Under the pieces are notes generated by a model. It saw nothing but the letters and a program-made list of their open reading frames with translations, made no database searches and was not told the origin of the DNA. Of a stretch of 41,386 nt of DNA, positions 14,843 through 23,859 are shown piece by piece. This DNA comes from JBBDYH01 sp040901795. Lineage in GTDB: Bacteria > Planctomycetota > Planctomycetia > Pirellulales > JALHPA01. The position numbers and the translations under genes are program-made. Every line of letters starts with the position of its first letter. Within the stretch, counting starts at the first letter, position 1. The stretch spans positions 1 through 41,386 of the forward strand of contig JBBDYH010000029.1 of assembly GCA_040901795.1 (NCBI GenBank). Reading direction: 5' to 3'.

Positions 14843-16918
14843 ATGTCTGTCACCGAGTCGCGTCCCTCCACGTCCATCGAACAGCTCGCCATCAACACCA
14901 TCCGCACGCTGTCGATGGACGCGGTCCAGGCGGCCAACAGCGGGCATCCGGGAACGCCGATGGCGCTGGCGCCGGTCGCCTATACGCTGTGGCAGAACCA
15001 TTTGAGGTACGATCCCACGGCGCCGTCATGGCCGGGGCGCGACCGGTTCGTGCTTTCGTGCGGGCATGCCTCGATGCTGATCTACTCCCTGTTGCATTTG
15101 GCGCAGGTGGTCCAGCTCGATCACAACGGCAAGCCCACCGGCGAGCTGGCCGTGCCGCTGGAACACATCAAGAAGTTCCGCCAGCTCCATAGCCGGACGC
15201 CCGGCCACCCGGAGCAGTTTGAAACCACCGGGGTGGAGACCACAACCGGCCCGCTCGGCCAAGGCTGCGGCAACAGCGTCGGTATGGCCATTGCGCAGCG
15301 CTGGTTGGCAGCCCATTTCAATCGGCCCAATTTTCACCTGTTCGATTACAACGTGTGGGTGCTGTGCAGCGACGGGGACCTGATGGAAGGCGTCGCCAAT
15401 GAGGCGGCGTCGATTGCCGGTCATCTCGGACTGTCGAATCTCTGCTGGATTTACGACGACAACAAGATCACGATCGAGGGGCATACCGAGCTGGCGTTTA
15501 GCGAGGATGTCGGCCGCCGGTTCGAAGGACTGGGCTGGAACGTTCTGAAAATCAGCGATGCGAACGACCTCGAGGCGATCAACGGCGCGTACGAAGAGTT
15601 CCTCAACACGCACGACAAGCCGACGATGATTATTGTCCGCAGCGTGATCGGGTACGGCGCCCCCACCAAGGCCGATACACACGAAGCGCACGGCGCGCCC
15701 TTGGGCGCCAACGAGATCAAAGCCACCAAAGCGTTCTATGGCTGGCCCGAGGACGAGCAGTTTCTTGTGCCGGAGGAGGTGATTGATCACTTCCGCGACG
15801 GCGTGGCCGCGCGCGGGAAAAAGGCGCGGAGTGAATGGGAAAAGCGATTCGCAGCCTATACCCAGGAGTATCCGGAGCTGGCTCAGCAATGGCGGCAGAT
15901 GGAGCGCCGCGAGCTGCCCAAGGACTGGGACGCCGACATCCCGTCGTTCCCAGCCGACGCCAAGGGCATGGCCAGCCGCATCTCCTCGGGCAAGGTGCTC
16001 AACGCGGTGGCCAAGCGCGTGCCGTGGCTGATCGGCGGGTCGGCGGATCTGGCGCCGTCGACAATGACTTTATTGACATTCCCGGAAGCCGGCGGCGATT
16101 TCGCAACCGACAACTACGCCGGCCGCAACTTCCACTTCGGCATCCGCGAACACGGGATGGCATCGGCGGCCAACGGGATGGCGCTCTCGCACCTGCGGCC
16201 GTATGGCGCGACGTTCTTCGTCTTTTACGACTACTGCAAGCCGGCCGTGCGGCTGGCTGCCTTGACGCGGCTCAACCCGATCATTGTCTTCACACACGAC
16301 TCGATCGGCCTGGGCGAAGACGGCCCAACACACCAGCCGATCGAGCATCTGGCGGCGGCGCGCGCGGTGCCGAATCTAATCACACTCCGGCCGGGCGACG
16401 CCAATGAAGTGGCCGAGGCCTGGCGGGCGATTATGCCGCTCAAGGATCGCCCCGTGGCGCTGGTTCTGACACGGCAAAACCTGCCGACGCTCGATCGCAC
16501 CAGGTACGCCGCGGCATCCGGCGTTGCCAAGGGTGCTTACATCTTGGCCGATGCGGAGGGCGGCAAGCCACAGGTGATTCTGATGGCCACCGGCAGTGAG
16601 CTCTCGCTGGCCGTCGAGGCGTATGAGAGGCTGACGGCCGAAGGGAGTAAGGCGCGCGTGGTCAGCATGCCGTCATGGGAGCTGTTTGAGATGCAGGACG
16701 AAGCTTACCGATCGAGCGTATTACCGCCTCAAGTAACCGCGCGCGTGGCCGTCGAGGCGGCGGCGAAGTTCGGCTGGGAGCGCTATCTTGGTCTCGGCGG
16801 CCGCTTTGTCGGGATGACGGGCTACGGGGCCAGCGCTCCGGCGAGCGCGCTGTACAAGCACTTCGGCATTACCACCGACGCGGTTGTGGCGGCGGCAAAG
16901 GCGGTGTTAGGGCGATAG
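14843..16918 (+). CDS. tkt: Transketolase
   Basis: 691 residues, normal for the family. Transfers two-carbon ketol units between sugar phosphates in the pentose phosphate pathway, using thiamine diphosphate and Mg2+, in the cytoplasm. Visible landmarks are the N-terminal ANSGHPGTPM substrate/ThDP region, the ThDP motif SDGDLMEG (176-183) with a downstream Asn in YDDN, the second-domain IREHGM stretch with the Glu that activates ThDP, and the C-terminal domain with ATGSELSL. I chose ATG 14843; the frame continues upstream but that part has no similarity to the family. A pseudopilin-like gene follows 30 bases after the stop. Nothing in the sequence suggests loss of function. Confidence 0.95.
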   Translation: MSVTESRPSTSIEQLAINTIRTLSMDAVQAANSGHPGTPMALAPVAYTLWQNHLRYDPTAPSWPGRDRFVLSCGHASMLIYSLLHLAQVVQLDHNGKPTGELAVPLEHIKKFRQLHSRTPGHPEQFETTGVETTTGPLGQGCGNSVGMAIAQRWLAAHFNRPNFHLFDYNVWVLCSDGDLMEGVANEAASIAGHLGLSNLCWIYDDNKITIEGHTELAFSEDVGRRFEGLGWNVLKISDANDLEAINGAYEEFLNTHDKPTMIIVRSVIGYGAPTKADTHEAHGAPLGANEIKATKAFYGWPEDEQFLVPEEVIDHFRDGVAARGKKARSEWEKRFAAYTQEYPELAQQWRQMERRELPKDWDADIPSFPADAKGMASRISSGKVLNAVAKRVPWLIGGSADLAPSTMTLLTFPEAGGDFATDNYAGRNFHFGIREHGMASAANGMALSHLRPYGATFFVFYDYCKPAVRLAALTRLNPIIVFTHDSIGLGEDGPTHQPIEHLAAARAVPNLITLRPGDANEVAEAWRAIMPLKDRPVALVLTRQNLPTLDRTRYAAASGVAKGAYILADAEGGKPQVILMATGSELSLAVEAYERLTAEGSKARVVSMPSWELFEMQDEAYRSSVLPPQVTARVAVEAAAKFGWERYLGLGGRFVGMTGYGASAPASALYKHFGITTDAVVAAAKAVLGR

Positions 16919-16948
16919 TATCATGTCCGCAAACTGAGCCAACCAGCC

Positions 16949-17524
16949 ATGCGTCCGTCACGCCACCTTCGATGCGGCGCCTCGCTCATCGAGCTATTGG
17001 TCGTGATTGGCATCATGGGTCTGATGATGGGGTTGCTCCTGCCGGCCTTGAACTCGGCGCGAGAGTCCGCCAACGAGACGGTTTGCAAGAATAACGTGTA
17101 TCAGCTTGGCGCGGCGATGCACAACTTTCGCAGCGCGCACAAGCGGTTGCCGGGACCTAACCGGTGGACGATCGATCTGTTGCCGTACTTGGAAGAGCGA
17201 CCGCTGGCTGACGCATTGCGAGGCGCCGATCCTACGACGGTGCCGGCAGCCAAGTTCCGCCCGCCGATCTTCACGTGCACCGCTCAATCGGAAGTGAACA
17301 GCACCATCGCCGACACACCCGTCTGCCATTATCTGCTGGTTATCGATGCGCCATTTGAACGGCGAAGCGATAGGATTCGCTGGAGCATTACCGACCGACC
17401 AAGCGATCTGCCTTCCGGAAAACTTCCGCCGTGGTATGTGGGGCCGGAGATGCATCCGGCGGAATTCCGACGCCTGGTCGAGGCGGACCAAGGTCCGCAT
17501 CGCGGCGGTGTGTTCTTTCCGTGA
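16949..17524 (+). CDS. Prepilin-like protein, short DUF1559-type
   Basis: 191 residues. After a short basic leader comes a type IV prepilin/pseudopilin methylation signal and hydrophobic helix (ASLIELLVVIGIMGLMM, about residues 11-27), normally cut by prepilin peptidase and held in the inner membrane. The rest resembles the large planctomycete DUF1559 group: Asn/Arg-rich helix, C-x-N-N-x-x-Q-L-G, then a β-rich domain with LPYLE and GPHRGG near the end. Family members commonly continue with VNVxFxDGSVRF; here the protein stops at HRGGVFFP, so the last strand is shorter than usual. Planctomycetes have many such paralogues of unknown role, perhaps secretion-linked. Not obviously linked to transketolase. 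Confidence 0.8.
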   Translation: MRPSRHLRCGASLIELLVVIGIMGLMMGLLLPALNSARESANETVCKNNVYQLGAAMHNFRSAHKRLPGPNRWTIDLLPYLEERPLADALRGADPTTVPAAKFRPPIFTCTAQSEVNSTIADTPVCHYLLVIDAPFERRSDRIRWSITDRPSDLPSGKLPPWYVGPEMHPAEFRRLVEADQGPHRGGVFFP

Positions 17525-17609
17525 TGGATAGAAGTGTCTTTTGCCACGGCGCTAACCATGCGGTTAAGGCTTGCCTGGCCCCAGCGTCTGATTGGCAAGT
17601 CGGTTTCAC

Positions 17610-17625
17610 GGCATATAGGCATATT
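17610..17625 (+). promoter_or_regulatory. Candidate operator of the antitoxin gene
   Basis: Two adjacent direct repeats, GGCATATA (17610-17617) and GGCATATT (17618-17625), end three bases before the ATG of the Phd-type gene. Phd antitoxins commonly repress their own operon through repeats at this place, so this is a plausible operator; the AT-rich core could also form part of the -10 region. Confidence 0.4.
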
Positions 17626-17628
17626 ATT

Positions 17629-17865
17629 ATGGTCAAAAATGCCAAGATCGTTCCGGCCAGCCAATTCAAGGCGAAGTGCCTCGCCTTGCTCGACGAAGTA
17701 GCAGCCACTGGTCAACCGATCGTGGTGACGAAGCATGGAAAGCCAGTCGCCCAAGTGGTCTCCATCAGGGATGAAACGGAAACCATCAATCCGCTCAAAG
17801 GCAGCGTTCTCTACCAGAAGGACATTGTGTCGCCCATTCTTGGCCCTTGGGAAATGGATCAGTGA
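17629..17865 (+). CDS. Phd/YefM-type antitoxin
   Basis: 78 residues. The fold signature is typical of prevent-host-death antitoxins: N-terminal β-strand with ASQFKAKCLALLDEVAATGQPIVVTKHGKPVAQVVSI, then a C-terminal toxin-binding tail with LKGSVLYQKDIVSPI. The N-terminal part binds DNA and the tail neutralises a VapC RNase. Start ATG 17629 lies just after tandem 8-mers; a longer frame from 17431 overlaps the previous gene and is not supported. The toxin that should follow is present only as a broken fragment (17870-18028), so this antitoxin is an orphan here. Confidence 0.85.
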   Translation: MVKNAKIVPASQFKAKCLALLDEVAATGQPIVVTKHGKPVAQVVSIRDETETINPLKGSVLYQKDIVSPILGPWEMDQ

Positions 17866-17869
17866 TTCT

Positions 17870-18028
17870 GAGTTAACGGCGATTTCGGTCGAAATTGCGG
17901 TGTTGGGCGGGCAACTCGTCTAGATGCACGGCGCTCGAGCCGATCGCTTGATCTTGGCAACGGCGCTTGTGCTGGGCGTGCCGTTGGTCACCGAAGGATC
18001 GACGACTGCACAAATTCGATTGGATTGA
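17870..18028 (+). pseudogene. Decayed vapC toxin fragment
   Basis: Directly behind the antitoxin, one frame encodes TAISVEIAVLGGQLV, a TAG stop (17921-17923), then ADRLILATALVLGVPLVT and a second stop at 18026-18028. This matches the C-terminal half of VapC PIN-domain RNases, including the Asp of ADR and the following helix and strand. The N-terminal half, with the first catalytic Asp of the DTH motif, is missing. An internal stop plus a deletion make it non-functional. Confidence 0.75.
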
Positions 18029-18130
18029 CACGATTTGGCGAAATCGGTTCGCCACCATGTCGAGCTACTCAGCGTTTGATAAAATGCACCGATCACTCGC
18101 TCGCTTTTTTCCTCGACCACGAGGCCTGCC

Positions 18131-18756
18131 ATGTACCGCCCGACGATTTCAATCCGTGCGATGCTTTGTGTGATCGCCTTCATCGCGCTGGCTTGCGCGG
18201 CGCTGGTGCGCGCCAGCGACATCTGGCGAGCCTGATGTTCACCGCGGCACTGGCGGTGATTTCGTTTGCCGTGCTGGCGGCGATCTTTCGCCGCGGCGCG
18301 AAGCAGGCGTTTTGGGTCGGCTTTGCCCTGTTCGGCTGGCTTTACCTGTGGATGGCACATTGGCCGGGCGACGTTAATCTCGGGCCAAATGCGCGGTGGC
18401 GTCTGCAAAACGACTCCATGGACACGTTCGCGACCACTCGGTTGTTGGTGTATGTCTACAACAAGTGGCTACCGGAGGCCCGGACGCCGCCCCCAGCCGG
18501 CTACGGAGGAAGCCGGGCTGGCTACCGCACGACTGAATACGGTTCGGCGCCGCCGGCGCCTTATGGTGCTGCGCCAGCGGGCCCCGCAACACCCGTTATC
18601 GACTATCCGCTACAACACAACTTCACGCGCGTGGGGCATGCGCTGTTCGTCATAGTGCTCGCCTTCGCAGGCGGCGCCGCGGCCACATACCTCTACAAAA
18701 CGCGGGAACATGCCTCGACGGACGGCCGAGCGTCTCCTGGGCCAATAAGCGGCTAG
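18131..18756 (+). pseudogene. Membrane protein gene with one-base frameshift
   Basis: From ATG 18131 the frame encodes a typical planctomycete N-terminus (MYRPTISIRAMLCVIAFIAL, a membrane segment) and reads into TGA at 18233-18235. From about 18226 the next frame carries on with SLMFTAALAVISFAVLAAIF and AFWVGFALFGWLYLW, then a soluble Pro/Tyr/Gly-rich part and a last membrane segment, to the stop at 18756. Adding one G in the run at 18225-18226 would rejoin them as ASDIWASLMF. So this is either a real frameshift or a base-calling error. Intact it would be about 208 residues with four hydrophobic segments; function unknown. The alternative frame from 18025 gives a Cys-rich nonsense N-terminus and was not used. 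Confidence 0.7.
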
Positions 18757-18763
18757 TGTCGAA

Positions 18764-19885
18764 TCACAAATTGACGTCGGATTGCTCAAGCATTCGCGAA
18801 ACAAGGTACTCCTGGTATGAGTCGCTTGTTTCGGGCGACGTTTCGACCGCCGCCTCCTGCTGCGTAATGCAGTGAAATGCGCCGAGGCCCCAGACCAGAT
18901 CGCGGGCGGGCAGCTCAATTACCTCCCGCCCCGGAAACAGTGAACGCAAGAGATCCATCGCCGGCGCGTCCGACGGGTCCTCGAAGACCGGCGCAATCAC
19001 TACGCCGTTGGCGATGTAGAAGTTGCAGTACGACGCCGGCAGCCGCTGCCCTTCGTAGAACATCGCGCGCGGCATCGGCAGGGGCACCACTTCGATCGGC
19101 TGGCCGTTTTGATCCTGCATCGACTTGAGTCGATCGAAGTTCTCGCGAAGTGGCTCGTAGTTGGCGTCGTGCTCGTCGTCCTCCAAAGGCGCGACAACCG
19201 TGGTGGGATTGACGAACCGTGCCAATTCGTCGATGTGGCCATCGGTGTCGTCCCCCTCGATGCCGCGGCCGAGCCAGAGGATATTGGTGACGTTAAAGTA
19301 GTCGCATAAATAGCGCTCAACGGCGGCCCGCGAAAGCTGAGGGTTGCGATTGGGGTTCAGTAGGCACTGCTCGGTGGTGAGCAGTGTGCCGTGGCCGTTC
19401 ACTTCGATGGCGCCCCCTTCGAGGATAATTCCCGGTTCGAAAACTCGCCGCGATTGCAGCCGAGCAATGTGCTGGGGCACCACGTCATCCAGCTCGAACG
19501 GCGGGTACTTGCCCCCCCAGGCGTTGTAGCCCCAGTCGATCAAGGCCGGCGGCTGATCCGGCGGGCCGAGCAAAAACGTCGGCCCGTGGTCACGAATCCA
19601 GGCATCATTGGTAGGAATCCCCCAAAAGGTGACGTTCAACACATTGCCGATGAGCGCCTGTGCCTGCTGCACTAAATATGGCTCGCCTGCCAGGATGTTG
19701 ACGTGCTCGAAGGGCGCCAGTGCCTTGACCAGTTCCGCGTAGATGCGTGGGATTGGCTCGAACTTGCCCGGCCAGCTCGCCTCCTTGTGCGGCCAGGCCA
19801 GCCAGGTTGCGGCGTGCGCGTTCCACTCCGCCGGCATTCTGTATCCCAGCGAACGCGGAGTTGATGAATCCATGCAGTGTCTCAT
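18764..19885 (-). CDS. aguA: Agmatine deiminase
   Basis: 373 residues from ATG 19885, which overlaps the stop of the upstream gene as TGATG; a TTG at 19888 and ATG 19873 are alternatives. The enzyme converts agmatine to N-carbamoylputrescine and ammonia. Conserved landmarks of the guanidine-modifying family are present: NDAWIRDHGP, the GGAIEVNGHGT block, GDDTDGHIDELARF with the catalytic His/Asp, and the nucleophilic Cys at about residue 339 in GLGAFHCITQQ, where many homologues have G-G-G-N-I-H-C. The gene is translationally coupled to the amidase that uses its product. It points convergently at the frameshifted membrane gene, with seven bases between. Confidence 0.93.
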   Translation of the reverse strand: MRHCMDSSTPRSLGYRMPAEWNAHAATWLAWPHKEASWPGKFEPIPRIYAELVKALAPFEHVNILAGEPYLVQQAQALIGNVLNVTFWGIPTNDAWIRDHGPTFLLGPPDQPPALIDWGYNAWGGKYPPFELDDVVPQHIARLQSRRVFEPGIILEGGAIEVNGHGTLLTTEQCLLNPNRNPQLSRAAVERYLCDYFNVTNILWLGRGIEGDDTDGHIDELARFVNPTTVVAPLEDDEHDANYEPLRENFDRLKSMQDQNGQPIEVVPLPMPRAMFYEGQRLPASYCNFYIANGVVIAPVFEDPSDAPAMDLLRSLFPGREVIELPARDLVWGLGAFHCITQQEAAVETSPETSDSYQEYLVSRMLEQSDVNL

Positions 19886-20760
19886 CAATCCAGATACCGC
19901 TTCATCAAATCCCCGTAGGCGTCAATCCTCCGATCGCGCAAAAACGGCCAATGCGTGCGGACCACGTCGATCCGCTCGACGTCGCACTCGATGATCAGCG
20001 TTTCTTCACGATCGTGCGAAGCACGAGCGATGATGTTGCCGTTGGGATCGGCGACGAACGACGCGCCCCAGAACTCGATGCCTCCTTCGCGGCCGACGCG
20101 GTTTACTGCGGCCACGAACACGCCATTGGCGATCGCATGGCTCCGCATCATCGTCTCCCAGGCGCTGTGTTGGCTTTCGCCGTACTCCTCCTTCTCATCG
20201 AGCAGCCAGCCGATTGCTGTCGGGTAAAAGATGATTTGGGCGCCGGCCAAGGCGGTCAAGCGCGCCGCTTCCGGATACCACTGGTCCCAGCACACGCAGG
20301 CGCCTAGCTTGCCCGCCCGCGTCTCCATCGACTTGAAACCGAGATCGCCGGGTGTGAAATAGAATTTCTCGTAGTACAGCGGGTCATCGGGGATGTGCAT
20401 TTTGCGGTAGATGCCTGCCGTGCTGCCGTCGGCATCGAAGATCACCGCGGTGTTGTGATACAGGCCCGGCGCGCGGCGCTCGAAGAGCGACGAGACAATT
20501 ACCACGTCATACTGTTTCGCCGCCGCGGCCAAGGCCGCGCTGGTTGGCCCCGGAATCGGCTCGGCCAGGTCAAACTGCCGATGATCCTCGCTTTGGCAAA
20601 AGTACGGCCCGGCGAACAGCTCTTGCAAACAAACGACGTTTGCCCCCGCCGTGGCGGCCTCCCCGATGCGCGCAAGAGCCTTCTCCACGTTGGCTTGCTT
20701 GTCGGCAACGCAGCTCATTTGGATCAGACCAAGCGTCGTCAAGGAGCGGTTGTTCGGCAT
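19885..20760 (-). CDS. aguB: N-carbamoylputrescine amidase
   Basis: 291 residues, of the nitrilase superfamily. It hydrolyses N-carbamoylputrescine to putrescine, CO2 and ammonia, the second step of the agmatine route to polyamines. The catalytic triad is complete: Glu47 (CLQELF), Lys120 (YRKMHIP) and Cys157 (CVCWDQWYPE). The WDQW context and the flanking HIPDDP and YPTAIGW are typical of this amidase and not of omega-amidase or nitrilase. It is the first gene of the pair; an AAAGG sits just before the ATG at 20760. The stop overlaps the start of aguA. bioD is divergent, 65 bases away, so promoters for both lie in that gap. Confidence 0.93.
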   Translation of the reverse strand: MPNNRSLTTLGLIQMSCVADKQANVEKALARIGEAATAGANVVCLQELFAGPYFCQSEDHRQFDLAEPIPGPTSAALAAAAKQYDVVIVSSLFERRAPGLYHNTAVIFDADGSTAGIYRKMHIPDDPLYYEKFYFTPGDLGFKSMETRAGKLGACVCWDQWYPEAARLTALAGAQIIFYPTAIGWLLDEKEEYGESQHSAWETMMRSHAIANGVFVAAVNRVGREGGIEFWGASFVADPNGNIIARASHDREETLIIECDVERIDVVRTHWPFLRDRRIDAYGDLMKRYLD

Positions 20761-20825
20761 TCAACCTTTGTTGTCGTCTTTCAGCCCCATTTTCAACCCG
20801 CGCAGTTGATCATACGCTAACGGGC

Positions 20826-21530
20826 ATGGCGCGAAAACCTGCAGGGCTCTTCATCACTGGCAGCGACACCGGCGTCGGCAAAACCTACGTCGCGGCGCTC
20901 ATCGCCCGCGCCCTTTACGAGCAGGGACACACCGTCGGAGTATACAAACCCGTCGCCACCGGTTGCCGGAAGAAGCGCAGCCGACTAGTATCAGACGACG
21001 CCGAAGCGCTCTGGAAAGCTGCTGGTCGGCCTGGCGCTCTCGACCGTGTCTGCCCGCAGATGTTCCGCGCTCCCTTGGCGCCCCATTTGGCCGCCGCCAA
21101 AGAAGGTCGCCGCGTCGATGCGAAGCTGTTGCGTACCGGCGTTCGTTATTGGCAGGATCGCAGCGATTTCGTGCTGATTGAAGGGGCGGGCGGCCTCATG
21201 TCGCCCATCACCGAAGACGAGTATAACGCGGATCTGGCCTACGACCTCGCCTACTCACTGGTGGTCGTCGTGCCGAACCGCATCGGGGCCATCAATCAGG
21301 CGTTGCAAACGCTGATCACCGCGGCGACCTTCAAGGACGGGCTATCGGTCGCGGGCGTCGTCCTGAACCAGCCGATGGCAGATTCGGGCGCGGACCCGAG
21401 CGTGGCTACCAATATGCATGAGCTTGCCACCCGATCAGTAGCTGCGGTGCTGGCGGAAGTGCAGTATGGCGCTAGACTTTTCGAATCGGATTTGCGGTGG
21501 AAACAATTTTCCCAAGTCAAGCGGCCATAG
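20826..21530 (+). CDS. bioD: Dethiobiotin synthetase
   Basis: 234 residues from ATG 20826. It closes the ureido ring of 7,8-diaminopelargonic acid with CO2 and ATP, the next to last step of biotin synthesis. Visible are the P-loop GSDTGVGKT (12-20), YKPVATG, the SDD metal-binding region, PLAPHLAA with the substrate-binding region, and EGAGGLMSP (switch region). Length fits. No other biotin gene is in the window, so it is unlinked here. A longer frame to 20544 overlaps aguB and was rejected. The C-terminus looks slightly variable but no motif is missing. Confidence 0.92.
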   Translation: MARKPAGLFITGSDTGVGKTYVAALIARALYEQGHTVGVYKPVATGCRKKRSRLVSDDAEALWKAAGRPGALDRVCPQMFRAPLAPHLAAAKEGRRVDAKLLRTGVRYWQDRSDFVLIEGAGGLMSPITEDEYNADLAYDLAYSLVVVVPNRIGAINQALQTLITAATFKDGLSVAGVVLNQPMADSGADPSVATNMHELATRSVAAVLAEVQYGARLFESDLRWKQFSQVKRP

Positions 21531-21762
21531 CCGGTTAGGGCCGATTCTTTCACCCCGCTATCGCTGGTCAAAGCAAACGACGCGCGGACGCTGGCCACCG
21601 AATGCAAGAAATAATTGCGGAGAATTCCTTTTGCGCGCAAAATCCTTGCTTTTCCGGAAATGCTCAATTAGAGTACGACCTGTAAAGACAGAGCAATTGG
21701 CCAACCTGCGCAGGTAATCGCGGGTTGAGTTCCGGCCATCGAGAGTCAGCTAGGACACCACT

Positions 21763-22449
21763 ATGACGAAGCTTCTGACGCGCGCGGTTGTTATTGGGGC
21801 GGTATTGGGATTCGCATCGGCGGTTCACGCCCAATCAGATGTTACTGCTCCGGGCGATGCGATTGTCCCCGTCGATCTGGACGGTACTGTTGGCTCGTCT
21901 CCCGGCGGCGAACCGGTAGCAAATGCCATCAATAACCAACGAATCAAGTATCTCAATTTCGGCGAACCCACGGGGGCTACCTCCGAATTGAATACTGGTT
22001 TGATTGTGACCCCAACGCTTGGTTCCACGATCGGCGGGACCGTTGTGACCGGCTTGCGACTTTATACGGCGAACGATGCCGAACCGCGCGATCCGGCCAG
22101 CTACGCGCTCGCAGGCTCTGTGACGGGCGTCGGAGGACCCTGGATTCCAATCTCTAGTGGGACATTGGCACTGCCGACCGGCCGAAACCTGACCAGCGCG
22201 CCTTTCAGCGGCACCACGCCGATCAACCCGGCGACCGATTTCCTGCAAACGGTAACGTTCGCCAACTTAGTTCCCTATACGAGCTACCGCTTAGTATTCC
22301 CGACGGTCAAGGATCCGGTGGCGGCCAACAGCATGCAGATCGCCGAAGTCGAATTGCTGGGTGTCGCGATACCGGAACCCTCGACGTTCGCGTTGGCAGG
22401 TGCAGGATTGCTCGGCCTGATCGTGGCGCTTCGCCGCCGCCGCAGCTAA
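21763..22449 (+). CDS. PEP-CTERM sorted exported protein
   Basis: 228 residues. The N-terminus is a Sec signal (basic start, hydrophobic run, cleavage near VHAQ). The C-terminus is a clear PEP-CTERM signal: IPEPSTFAL, a hydrophobic helix (AGAGLLGLIVAL) and RRRRS, which sends proteins to exosortase for surface sorting. The body is Thr/Pro/Gly-rich and may be β-sheet (a galactose-binding-like fold is possible), with no enzyme motif. Upstream 230 bases hold no gene; CTTGCTTTTCC near 21650 may be part of a promoter. A strong terminator follows. The exosortase itself is not in the window. Role in extracellular matrix or surface is family knowledge, not shown here. Confidence 0.85.
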   Translation: MTKLLTRAVVIGAVLGFASAVHAQSDVTAPGDAIVPVDLDGTVGSSPGGEPVANAINNQRIKYLNFGEPTGATSELNTGLIVTPTLGSTIGGTVVTGLRLYTANDAEPRDPASYALAGSVTGVGGPWIPISSGTLALPTGRNLTSAPFSGTTPINPATDFLQTVTFANLVPYTSYRLVFPTVKDPVAANSMQIAEVELLGVAIPEPSTFALAGAGLLGLIVALRRRRS

Positions 22450-22479
22450 AAAGCGCAGCGAACCAAGCAGGACACCAAA

Positions 22480-22508
22480 CCGCCGGCGAGACGCCGGCGG
22501 TTTTTTTT
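22480..22508 (+). terminator. Intrinsic terminator of the PEP-CTERM gene
   Basis: CCGCCGGCG (22480-22488), loop AGA, CGCCGGCGG (22492-22500): a perfect 9-bp GC stem followed by eight Ts (22501-22508). It is the only textbook rho-independent terminator I see in the window. It separates the PEP-CTERM gene from the convergent inositol-phosphate synthase gene. Confidence 0.92.
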
Positions 22509-22532
22509 GTGCGGTGCGGCCCCTCGCTTTAG

Positions 22533-23753
22533 TCAAGAACTCTCGGCGGACCGCCGCTCGACCGCGGCAATCCACGCTTCGAGCATCTGAAACTGCAAGC
22601 CAAAATCGTGCTCGTCGGTGCCCAGCGGGCTTTTGAAGAAGGGGGCGAGGAAGGTGAGCACGCCCGTGTCGCCGTTTCGCCAGGAGCGCTCGGTGAGTCG
22701 TACCAGGTCGAGGACCAACGGCGCGGCCAAAAGTGAGTCACAACCCTGCCAGATGAACTGGAAAGTCATCGGTGTGCCCAGAAATCCGCGGAAGTGGACG
22801 TGGTCCCAGGCCGTCTTCCAATCGCCCATGCTGGAGATATTCTCAATCGTGACCAGTGTTTGTGGCGAGTAGCCCAGGATCTTTGCCAGCAGCCGATCCT
22901 TGCTCGTGACCTTGCTCTGCTTGTTGACAGGGTCGTCGAGCACTTTGGCGTCCATATTGCCAAAGATGTTGTGGCCCACCCAGCTCATGACCTCCAGATT
23001 CCGCTTGGCGAACATCGGGGCCAGCGTGCTCTTGAGCAGCGTCTCGCCCGTCTTGCCGTCGTAACCGTAATGGCGGGCAGCGCGATCGACGGCCAACTCC
23101 TGAATTGCCAGCGGCGTGCTGCCGAGCGACGGCGTGAAATTGATATACGACAGGCCGAGGTCCAACGCCGCGATCGCGTACAACGAGCTGGCCGGCAGCG
23201 GACAGTTGCCCTGGTCGATTAGCTTGTTGAGGTCGGCCCAGCGGGGGGGCAGCGAGGCTGGATCGACCGCCGGCTCCGTCGAGGAAATGTTGACGACGAC
23301 GACATGCGCTAGCTGGTTCGTCGAGGCGAACTGCCGCAGGTCGTTTTGCACGCGCTCGATGGCTTCGCGCGGAGTCTCGCTTCGCGACTGCAGGTCTTCG
23401 GTGGCGAACGTGCGGATCGTCGAGCCGACGTTGACCAGCGTGCCCGGCCGCAGGTTCTTCTCGATCTGGTCAAAGTCGCCGCGGCACTTTTCCAAGATGC
23501 CAAAGTCGATCGCCCGGCTCTCGGTATACATCCGCAGCGCTTCATCGTAGAGCCGACCGCCGCGAATATCGTGTCCGCCGACGACAAAGTCGCTCCAATC
23601 GACGAGCTCCAAGGAGCCAAACCGCGGAGTGGTGCTGATCAAGCCGGCGTTGCCAATTAGCCCCTTTTGCAGCGCCAAGAGGCCCGTCATCGCGGTGGTA
23701 GCGACGCCACCCTTGGCGCCAACGAGCCAGATACCGATGCGAGAACGAGCCAT
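22533..23753 (-). CDS. ino1: Inositol-3-phosphate synthase
   Basis: 406 residues. It converts glucose 6-phosphate to 1L-myo-inositol 3-phosphate with NAD+ as cofactor, the first step to inositol lipids and related solutes. Seen: NAD-binding VGAKGGVATT (11-20), the central NISSTEP stretch, the NFTPS segment of the active site, DGKTGETLLKSTLAPMF, WVGHNIFGNMD and the HVHFRGFLG block. Size fits the bacterial/archaeal branch. The gene is divergent from the aminotransferase; the 175 bases between include repeat R2 copy B. No inositol monophosphatase gene is nearby. Confidence 0.9.
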   Translation of the reverse strand: MARSRIGIWLVGAKGGVATTAMTGLLALQKGLIGNAGLISTTPRFGSLELVDWSDFVVGGHDIRGGRLYDEALRMYTESRAIDFGILEKCRGDFDQIEKNLRPGTLVNVGSTIRTFATEDLQSRSETPREAIERVQNDLRQFASTNQLAHVVVVNISSTEPAVDPASLPPRWADLNKLIDQGNCPLPASSLYAIAALDLGLSYINFTPSLGSTPLAIQELAVDRAARHYGYDGKTGETLLKSTLAPMFAKRNLEVMSWVGHNIFGNMDAKVLDDPVNKQSKVTSKDRLLAKILGYSPQTLVTIENISSMGDWKTAWDHVHFRGFLGTPMTFQFIWQGCDSLLAAPLVLDLVRLTERSWRNGDTGVLTFLAPFFKSPLGTDEHDFGLQFQMLEAWIAAVERRSAESS

Positions 23754-23859
23754 GCGCGTGCGTCAAGCCTGCGAGATGTGTCCCAAGGACGCTTGGAAGC
23801 GAACCTTGTAGAAACTATGATTGTCGAGCTTGGAGCAATGAAAATCAAGCGGCCTCTCG

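Noticed and set aside
18025..18756. Single intact 243-residue gene
   Set aside because: Its first 65 residues are Cys/His-rich and unrelated to a membrane protein; the other frame holds the proper N-terminus, so a frameshift explains it better.
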